Source: Corynebacterium sp. (GTDB lineage Bacteria > Actinomycetota > Actinomycetes > Mycobacteriales > Mycobacteriaceae). From it: a DNA stretch of 34,560 nucleotides. The notes under the pieces are model-generated. The model saw only the letters and a list, made by a program, of their open reading frames with translations. It was not told the DNA's origin and ran no database searches. The stretch covers positions 1-34,560 of the forward strand of contig JAUMZC010000014.1 in assembly GCA_030528295.1 (NCBI GenBank), written 5' to 3'. The translations under genes and the position numbers were made by a program. Positions 15,658 through 21,756 of the stretch are shown here, one piece after another; position 1 is the first letter of the stretch, and each line of letters begins with the position of its first letter.

Positions 15658-16915
15658 CGCCGGGAATCTCAGTCACCGAGTCACCGTCAACGACCACTCC
15701 TACCTGCAAGGATTGTAGTTGGGGAATGTCGCGTTCCTGCCAGGCTTGCAGTGCTTTGGTGTAGCGAGCAGAAGGGGCGTCGACAAGCGTTCCATCGACC
15801 TTGAGGGCGCCGGATTCAACGCTTGGGGATGCTTTGGTGCGGGGATCAAGCGTTGGTGGCAGGTCAGTGAATAATACGTCTTGCCCTTCGCCATAACTTT
15901 TGATTTCAACGGCGACGGGTTTGAGCTGCCACAATGCGGCTGGGGCGTCGGGAACTTGCAGTAATGTGAGGCTCACGAGCAGCCAGGTGGGCCGTGCATG
16001 CTGCGCTAAAAACACCATTGCAGGAATCGCAAGGATGATCCATTTTTGTCCATCTCGAAGCAGGCCACCGCCGGGAAGTTGCAAGACATGTTCGAGAAAA
16101 CCTGGGGTGAGCCAGCCGAGTGATGCTAAGCATACGCCGACCCCCGCGAGCGTCAATAAGCATGGTGGGATGTGCCGAAATGCGCTGATCAGCAGGGCGA
16201 ACAACACCACCCCAGCGAGTGCAAAACCCATGTGCCGTGAAGCTGGAACCGCTTGTGCGTTCCAAATTCCCCCAAGCCCGAGCAATGCGCCAAGTGTTCC
16301 AACAAACGTTTCCGCACGCGCAGCGAACACCTGTGCGCCACCCACGGCCATATGTGAATGTGTAAGCGAAGGGACAAGCCATGGCAAGGTGCACAGCGCG
16401 CCAAAGCAGCACAGTCGCAGTCGGTTGGTGCCAGCCGCAACAGCTACCGCAATCGCTGCCACCGCGCCCGTCGGCGTCAACGAGCAGGCCCACATCGCCA
16501 CATAACGCCGAGTACCGAACATAGGTGCGGCAACTATTGGTAGTAGCCAAGCGGCAATCACCAACGACCAATGCCCCTGCAACAAACGTTCAATTACAAA
16601 GGGATTCACCAGCAATAGCAGTGCTGCCGCTGGCCATTTTCGGAAACTCCAGCACCCCCAAATTGCCGCGCCGAACAACGCTGCCCGCGCGATCCACGAC
16701 GTCGGCACGACCTTGCCTAATAATGCCAACGCGCCATCCTGCGGGGCGTTTCTCGCAGGTAGATCGCCGAAACCGAACGTGCCCAGCGAGAGTGCCAGAT
16801 TATCCAGCACCACCATGTCGCGGTGAATGAGTTGCCCGGGGAGCAGTAGCGGGAACAGTAAAACACATGGTAGAAGGATCGGAATTACGAGCGTCAGGCG
16901 TGGCGATACTCTCAT
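15527..16915 (-). CDS. Polytopic membrane protein (Rv0226c-like), possible GT-C type
   Basis: The 462-residue protein has about ten hydrophobic segments: a first helix at about residues 8-27, further ones spread over 80-340, then a periplasmic-type soluble region (about 350-420) and a final helix near 427-448 with a basic C-terminal tail. After the first helix there is an acidic HRDMVVLDN stretch, the place where GT-C glycosyltransferases often carry catalytic acids, but this is only suggestive. The mycobacterial counterpart in this gene order is Rv0226c, of unknown function. The ATG at 16915-16913 overlaps the TGA of the DUF3068 gene (ATGA), so the two are co-translated. Its 3' end overlaps the glycosyltransferase gene by 131 bp. 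Confidence 0.75.
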   Translation of the reverse strand: MRVSPRLTLVIPILLPCVLLFPLLLPGQLIHRDMVVLDNLALSLGTFGFGDLPARNAPQDGALALLGKVVPTSWIARAALFGAAIWGCWSFRKWPAAALLLLVNPFVIERLLQGHWSLVIAAWLLPIVAAPMFGTRRYVAMWACSLTPTGAVAAIAVAVAAGTNRLRLCCFGALCTLPWLVPSLTHSHMAVGGAQVFAARAETFVGTLGALLGLGGIWNAQAVPASRHMGFALAGVVLFALLISAFRHIPPCLLTLAGVGVCLASLGWLTPGFLEHVLQLPGGGLLRDGQKWIILAIPAMVFLAQHARPTWLLVSLTLLQVPDAPAALWQLKPVAVEIKSYGEGQDVLFTDLPPTLDPRTKASPSVESGALKVDGTLVDAPSARYTKALQAWQERDIPQLQSLQVGVVVDGDSVTEIPGVTPRRGWPWWTGLGLSLGWLLLPIMPLLPALWRAKSKRSHSTE

Positions 16916-17508
16916 GAGCGCATTTTTCGCACCACGCCAGTAATGATAAGACCTGCGCCAATGAGGAATCCGAAGTAGCGGGTGACGTCAAGAATTTTCA
17001 ATGCCCGAATATGAGGGTAGGCGACGTTCCATTGACGTTGTTTTGTGGCCTCGTCCCAGCGTGCGCCGTTTGTGTGCAGGTCAACGAGCGTTCCGGACTT
17101 GGGCTCTACCCATACGGAAGTTTGTTCGTTGGCAAATTTATATACTTTAACGTCATTGATATATTCCGCATCCACGTAATCGACCGGTTTTTCATCCGAC
17201 CAAGGGTACGAACGTCGCTCCGTATTTGTGGGGAACATATATTCCAACCCCCCGCCTTCCGCGGGGTAGGCATTGGCCCGTAATAATTCCACGGTTTCCC
17301 CAGAGCCATCGGACCGAGAAACCTCTAATTTAATACGACCCTTTTTGCTTGGCTCCCCTAAGGTTATGTTCGTTTCCAATGACCCTTCAGGGCTCACCAA
17401 CACAGAATGTAGCACAGGTTCGGCGCGGTACACCTGGTGCACTACCGTGGGTGCGAGGGCGAGGCCACCCAAAAGTACCGCTCCAGCAGCGAGAGTGCGG
17501 TAGGACAT
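16912..17508 (-). CDS. DUF3068 family membrane-anchored protein (Rv0227c-like)
   Basis: This 198-residue protein has an N-terminal membrane anchor or signal (about residues 3-22), an extracytoplasmic beta-rich domain with the family pattern NTERRSYPWSDEKPVDYVD followed by INDVKVYKF, and a C-terminal helix (about 175-193) ending in RKMRS. It is shorter than many DUF3068 members, which reach 300 residues or more. The family has been annotated as 'porin PorA family', but nothing here shows channel activity. The ATG at 17508 is chosen because AGAGGA lies 6 bases upstream; a longer frame to 17622 would run far into tmaT. It heads a two-gene unit with the following membrane protein and is divergent from tmaT. 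Confidence 0.78.
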   Translation of the reverse strand: MSYRTLAAGAVLLGGLALAPTVVHQVYRAEPVLHSVLVSPEGSLETNITLGEPSKKGRIKLEVSRSDGSGETVELLRANAYPAEGGGLEYMFPTNTERRSYPWSDEKPVDYVDAEYINDVKVYKFANEQTSVWVEPKSGTLVDLHTNGARWDEATKQRQWNVAYPHIRALKILDVTRYFGFLIGAGLIITGVVRKMRS

Positions 17509-17519
17509 GCGTTTTCCTC

Positions 17520-17525
17520 TAAACT
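17520..17525 (+). promoter_or_regulatory. -10 box of tmaT (leaderless start)
   Basis: TAAACT ends exactly 7 bases before the ATG at 17533, the spacing expected when transcription begins at the start codon. No useful Shine-Dalgarno is present at the proper distance. Confidence 0.45.
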
Positions 17526-17532
17526 TCGGGGA

Positions 17533-18585
17533 ATGCGGGCCACTCAATCCTACAACCCTCAGCTTCAAGCGTTGCGTGCCGTGGCGGCGGTTGGCATTGT
17601 GTTTACGCATGCGGCGTTTCAAACAGGCACTACAACTGGTGTTTTGGATCGTTTTGATTTCTTCGTGCCCGTGTTTTTTGCGCTCTCAGCATTCTTGCTG
17701 TGGCGGCCCCCTACGCCGGGCTATTATCGACGCCGCGCCTCCCGCATCCTGCCCGCGTATGTAGTACTGGTGTTCGTGGTGTTGCTGCTCCTGCCGGAGG
17801 CGTACGGGGCTTCGATTTCCACAATTCTGGCAAATCTCACACTCACCCAACTGTATGTTCCCCAAGCCCTGCATCCGGGGCTCACACACTTATGGTCACT
17901 ATGCGTTGAGGTTGCCTTTTATTTGGTGCTCCCGTTTCTGTATCGATTGGGCTGGAAGTGGGTTCTTGCGCTTACCGTGCTGAGTTTAGGCTGGCCATGG
18001 TTTCCGTTCGTTCAGGCCATTGATTCGATTAATGTTCAGATCTGGCCACCCGCGTTCCTCCTCTGGTTCAGCGTCGGCATTTTCGCCGCTGAATTTCGAC
18101 GTCGCGGAGTTCCATGGCAAATTCGACGCCTCATGAAGCGGCGCTTATTGTGGTGGTTGCTCGCAGCGCTTACTCTTTGGGTTGCGGCGCAGCCATGGTT
18201 TGGTCCTCCAGGGCTGATTCATCCAAGTCCGATTGAATTCCTGCGCCGTGTGTGCGCTGGTGCAGTGTTTGCCGCTTGTGTTGTACTGCCATATACGTTG
18301 TCTCCCGGTACCTGGACCCCAAAGTTTCTCGAACAACTTGGCGAATGGTCGTATTCGTTTTTCTTGTGGCATCTCGCGGTGCTTTCGATGGTTTTTCCGA
18401 TTTTAGGAATTCGGCATTTCGACGGTCACTTCTGGCCCGTGGTGCTCCTTACCATCGCCCTCACCATTCCCGTTTCTGCTGCAAGTTATATCTTGGTGGA
18501 GCAACCAGGCCGAAAGTTCGCAATTCCCACAGATCTATGGGTTCGTCTTCAGCCGGAAAAACTCCACGGCGCCGATGCCCACTAG
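17533..18585 (+). CDS. tmaT: Membrane acyltransferase-3 protein, probable trehalose monomycolate acetyltransferase TmaT
   Basis: The 350-residue protein belongs to the acyltransferase-3 (OafA) family with about ten membrane helices. Family motifs are the early FTHAAF histidine, the RRRASRILPAYVV block, HLWSLCVEVAFYLVLP, and the late SYSFFLWHLAVL. The TmaT protein of Corynebacterium glutamicum acetylates trehalose monomycolate before MmpL-driven export, and the mycobacterial homologue is Rv0228; the position next to Rv0224c-Rv0227c-like genes and in the same window as cmpL1 supports that assignment. ATG at 17533 is preferred over frames beginning at 17437, since those would cover the start of the divergent gene. 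There is no SORF-like extracellular domain. Function is by homology and context. Confidence 0.8.
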   Translation: MRATQSYNPQLQALRAVAAVGIVFTHAAFQTGTTTGVLDRFDFFVPVFFALSAFLLWRPPTPGYYRRRASRILPAYVVLVFVVLLLLPEAYGASISTILANLTLTQLYVPQALHPGLTHLWSLCVEVAFYLVLPFLYRLGWKWVLALTVLSLGWPWFPFVQAIDSINVQIWPPAFLLWFSVGIFAAEFRRRGVPWQIRRLMKRRLLWWLLAALTLWVAAQPWFGPPGLIHPSPIEFLRRVCAGAVFAACVVLPYTLSPGTWTPKFLEQLGEWSYSFFLWHLAVLSMVFPILGIRHFDGHFWPVVLLTIALTIPVSAASYILVEQPGRKFAIPTDLWVRLQPEKLHGADAH

Positions 18586-18594
18586 AGTCACAGT

Positions 18595-19161
18595 ATGTTG
18601 CAGGTAGATTGCGTTTTCGGACACCATGGTGCGGCGGTTGGCGACCTTCACCAAGAATTCCGCACGGGCAACTTATACGCAATCGCAGGCCCCAATGGCT
18701 CGGGGAAATCAACGCTCTTGCAAACAATCGCAGGCGAATTAGAACCTGTGTCGGGCACCATTCTGGTGCGTGGCGAGGCTCCTTCCGTGGGCTTTTCCAT
18801 TCGAATAGCCGACCCTGTATTCCTCCCGGACCTTACGGTGGGCGAGCATTTGATGTTGCTTGCGGATAGGCAAGGTCTGGACTATAAACGCACTGTACAG
18901 ACCTGGGAGTTAGCTGACCTGCTGAACAGGTTTCCAGCAACACTCTCAAGTGGTCAGCGGCAGCGCGTGTACCTGGCTTGCCACCTTGAAAATCAGGTTG
19001 AATTTCTCCTGCTTGACGAACCAGAACGTCATTTGGATACGTCCTGGCTGGAGTTTCTTGCCGAGCAGTTGGTGGATCGCGCACGCCAAGGAACACTCGT
19101 ACTTATTGCCACACATTCTGCGATCCTGCTTTCAGCTTGCGACACTGTGGTTCACCTATGA
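18595..19161 (+). CDS. Small ABC transporter ATP-binding protein
   Basis: This 188-residue ATPase has Walker A GPNGSGKST (residues 32-40), the signature LSSGQ (117-121), Walker B FLLLDEP (137-143), the D-loop HLD and the switch histidine H174 in ATHS. At the Q-loop, where family members carry Gln before DP, the sequence reads IADPVF, so the glutamine appears replaced by Ala72. It is a short domain, about 30-40 residues less than many importers or exporters. The start lies 9 bases after the tmaT stop, and the stop overlaps the next gene (ATGA), so it works with that membrane protein. The transported substrate is unknown; tmaT linkage hints at envelope material. Confidence 0.85.
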   Translation: MLQVDCVFGHHGAAVGDLHQEFRTGNLYAIAGPNGSGKSTLLQTIAGELEPVSGTILVRGEAPSVGFSIRIADPVFLPDLTVGEHLMLLADRQGLDYKRTVQTWELADLLNRFPATLSSGQRQRVYLACHLENQVEFLLLDEPERHLDTSWLEFLAEQLVDRARQGTLVLIATHSAILLSACDTVVHL

Positions 19162-20186
19162 TTCGGCAAGTTCTTTCCCGGATATCTGACGTGCTGTACT
19201 GGGCGTTGGCCGTCCTGTGGGCTGGGGGAGCGTTCGCTAGTGTGGCCTTTTGGTTGAACAAAATATCGAACGAGAGTCTAGGCCCCTCCGAACGCCCCGC
19301 GGCAATCATTGCCCTTCTGCTCGCTGTGTTCCTAACCTCCTGGGTTATCGAACTTTTATTCCCCCTGCGAGCAATGTCGGAGCCGCAATGGATTTACAAA
19401 TACCGCCCCATGAAAACCCTACGTACGTTCGATAGTGGCTCGTGGATTCAGTTCGCTCTCTTTGCCCTACTTGGCCTGCTTCTGGGCTCGTCAGTTGGGG
19501 AACCGATTTTCGGTTCAATAATTACCGCAGGCCTAAGGCTCTTGCTCTCCTTCCGCGTAAAACCATCTCTACCTGCACTTTTGCGCGCTGGTCGCACACG
19601 GTTGATCACTTCGGCCGTTTGGAGTGTTCCAAATTCGGAACTGATTTCGGACATGCTGGCAGCAACTTGGATCGGGCGAAAGCCCCGCAATGCCTATCCG
19701 CCCACCTTTTCTATTTGGAAGCTTTTCTTTAGACGAGCTTTTCGACGTTCGTATCTTTTTGCCATCGGCACAACCCAATTACTCCTAATCGTGGTGTTGT
19801 CCCGCTTCTGGTCAGGTTTCGTAATGTTATTTCTGCTTTCTTGGGGACTGCTCGGAGCAGGCTTCTACCGGTGTGCTGATTTTCGCCGAATCGGTATCGA
19901 AACCTGGTTACCCAACCTTGTGCTCTTTGTACATTCTTTCGTGCCGGTACTGATGATCATCTTCCTTTGGGATCCTGCCCACCTGTTTTTCTCGTGCGTC
20001 ACTGCATTTCTTGCGGTATTCCTGATCGGCTACCAACGTGCTCAACCTCGCATCCGCGATAGCCTCTATGAACAAGATTTCGACACCGGCATCGGTATCG
20101 TGATTCCCCAGGACGTCCTGACGTATCACCTAGTTGGCCTTCGGTCGGGCATTTTCTTCGGCTTCTTGACTTGGTGGTTTCTCTGA
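19158..20186 (+). CDS. Integral membrane partner of the ABC ATPase, unknown substrate
   Basis: The 342-residue protein has around eight to ten hydrophobic segments, including ALAVLWAGGAFASVAFWL, AIIALLLAVFLTSWVIELL, FALFALLGLLLGS, LLLIVVLSRFW and LVLFVHSFVPVLMIIFLW. No signal peptide, extracytoplasmic domain or known permease motif (such as EAA) was recognised. ATG at 19158 overlaps the ATPase TGA by 4 bases, which makes it the likely permease of a two-gene ABC system, probably homodimeric. A longer frame starting at 19137 would overlap the ATPase gene by 25 bases and is less likely. I do not recognise the family. Confidence 0.7.
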   Translation: MIRQVLSRISDVLYWALAVLWAGGAFASVAFWLNKISNESLGPSERPAAIIALLLAVFLTSWVIELLFPLRAMSEPQWIYKYRPMKTLRTFDSGSWIQFALFALLGLLLGSSVGEPIFGSIITAGLRLLLSFRVKPSLPALLRAGRTRLITSAVWSVPNSELISDMLAATWIGRKPRNAYPPTFSIWKLFFRRAFRRSYLFAIGTTQLLLIVVLSRFWSGFVMLFLLSWGLLGAGFYRCADFRRIGIETWLPNLVLFVHSFVPVLMIIFLWDPAHLFFSCVTAFLAVFLIGYQRAQPRIRDSLYEQDFDTGIGIVIPQDVLTYHLVGLRSGIFFGFLTWWFL

Positions 20187-20204
20187 TCGCAGGCTGCGCC
20201 CGTA

Positions 20205-20357
20205 CCTGACCTGGGGTTTGTCCGGAACTGGCTTGTTTTGCTGACCTAACATCGCCAGTTGTCGACATTGCTACCACAAAACCCCAGGTCGCAAAACTTG
20301 AACGGTCGTTAAATGGCTTGTTTTGTCAGCCTAACATCGCCAGTTCCGGACGACCTG
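20205..20357. repeat. 153-bp composite repeat, copy 1
   Basis: This unit matches 20539-20691 at 148 of 153 positions. Internally it holds a 32-base element twice (20229-20260 and 20314-20345, offset 85), each with a hairpin-forming tail CGCCAGTT pairing with AACTGGC; a 13-bp perfect inverted repeat (GTCCGGAACTGGC at 20220-20232 and its complement at 20339-20351); and ACCTGGGGTTT (20209-20219) opposite AAACCCCAGGT (20279-20289). No protein is likely from it. It begins 18 bases after the permease stop. Confidence 0.9.
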
Positions 20358-20538
20358 GGGTTTTACAGTGCATGTAACCTTGACGAGCTGCCACACTTTT
20401 CAAACACAGTGGGCACAAACAACCTCGAACTGGGCGAGACGCCAAAAACGTAGTGATACAACTTGGATTTCTTTACAGCGTGAACGTACGTGCACTGAAT
20501 CGCGCGTGCACATCGGGCGTGCCGGATGTTGTGCGATG

Positions 20539-20691
20539 CCTGACCTGGGGTTTGTCCGGAACTGGCTTGTTTTGCTGACCTAACATCGCCAGTTGTCGAC
20601 ATTGCTACTGCAAAACCCCAGGTCGTAAAACTTGAACGGTCGTTAAATGGCTTGTTTTGTCGACCTAACATCGCCAGTTCCGGACGACCTG
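20539..20691. repeat. 153-bp composite repeat, copy 2
   Basis: Same orientation as copy 1 and offset by 334 bases, with five substitutions. The 181 bases between the copies (20358-20538) show no gene and are not part of the repeat, apart from copy 1 continuing with GGGGTTTT where copy 2 reads CTCTTTT. The 174 bases after copy 2 (20692-20865) hold AT-rich sequence probably including the lipoprotein promoter; TATATT at 20785-20790 is a weak -10 candidate. Confidence 0.9.
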
Positions 20692-20865
20692 CTCTTTTCG
20701 TAAGGGCTTGCCGGTGCTGATTTTCGAGGTAGCCACAATTGAGGGGGTGGAAATTAATTTTGTGGTACAACGGGTTTGGCAAATTATATTATTGTTACAA
20801 CGATCAATTGAACAAACATTGGAAATGCAAATCAAATAATCTAAACAAATAGGGAAGGGCTAAGA

Positions 20866-21756
20866 ATGATGAAAGTAGCCAAGAAGGTCACGCCAATTAT
20901 GGCGACATTGATGCTATTTCTTTCGGCCTGTGGAGCAAGTCCAGAATCCGAAACTTCCTCGCAAGCCAGTGCGCCGGAATCATCAGCAACGACCAGCGCG
21001 GAAGTAGCGTCGAGCGTATCGGAAACGCTGAAGGAGGTGGACGTCGAAAAGTTCAATATGGATGGCAATTACATGTTCCAATATTCGACTGGGGGAACGC
21101 CTGGCACTTGTAGAATGACGTCGAACGATGTGATGTGTGCAGGTACTGCGGATGACAGTGTTCCGAACGTCAATGCGTTTCCTCACACAGGGCGTCCCAG
21201 TTCGGTGATTGCGCACGATACCGGCATTTCGTACTACATTATGGAAGGTATTCGAAGCGCTGACCAGGTATTAAACGTCGGCGAGCAGGTTACCTTGGGC
21301 AGCATTACGTGCTCAGCCCCGGCGGAGGATAAAATCGAATGTTCGTCCGCGGGTGGTGCGTTTACGATCAGCGGCAAGGATCGGTTGGTTTCCTCGACAA
21401 GCCCGGTGACTGATTACAAGCCGGGAGGGAATTCGAACAACTCGAGTGGTTCGAGTAGCTCGGAACCCACTACAACAAATTCGCAAGGGGAACGCCCAGC
21501 CAACGCCATTAAATGCGGACAAACCAAAAACGGCCGAGAAGTTGAAATCTGGGAAGGCGACATATCCTGCGCTGAAGCGGTTGACTTAATGCACTACTAC
21601 GACACAACTACTTCGAAGCAAGGGGTAGGAAATACGATGAGCGTCGAATTCGATGGATGGGGTTGCTTCGCGCCAACGGCTAAATCTTCGGAAATTCATG
21701 GTTACGGTATGTCCTGTGAAAAAGAACCGAACATTCATATTGTGGTTCCTTTGTGA
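20866..21756 (+). CDS. Two-domain lipoprotein of unknown function
   Basis: The 296-residue product has a type II signal peptide with lipobox LSAC (Cys22), so it is lipid-anchored on the outer face of the membrane. A Ser/Ala/Thr-rich stretch (about 24-55) leads to a first domain (about 57-185) with paired cysteines (GTCRMTSNDVMCAG and ITCSAP...IECSS). A low-complexity NSNNSSGSSSSEPTTTN linker follows, then a C-terminal domain (about 210-296) with GREVEIWEGDISCAEAVDLM and GWGCFAP...GMSCEKE, a Cys-containing pattern seen in several actinobacterial secreted proteins. I recognise no named family. GGGAAGGG at 20852-20859 fits ATG at 20866, though ATG at 20869 is possible. The last 22 bases overlap aftD on the other strand. 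Confidence 0.78.
   Translation: MMKVAKKVTPIMATLMLFLSACGASPESETSSQASAPESSATTSAEVASSVSETLKEVDVEKFNMDGNYMFQYSTGGTPGTCRMTSNDVMCAGTADDSVPNVNAFPHTGRPSSVIAHDTGISYYIMEGIRSADQVLNVGEQVTLGSITCSAPAEDKIECSSAGGAFTISGKDRLVSSTSPVTDYKPGGNSNNSSGSSSSEPTTTNSQGERPANAIKCGQTKNGREVEIWEGDISCAEAVDLMHYYDTTTSKQGVGNTMSVEFDGWGCFAPTAKSSEIHGYGMSCEKEPNIHIVVPL

Noticed and set aside
20363-20782. 139-codon minus-strand frame across the 153-bp repeat
   Set aside because: Part of it repeats in a frame over copy 1, so it reflects the repeat sequence rather than a protein gene.
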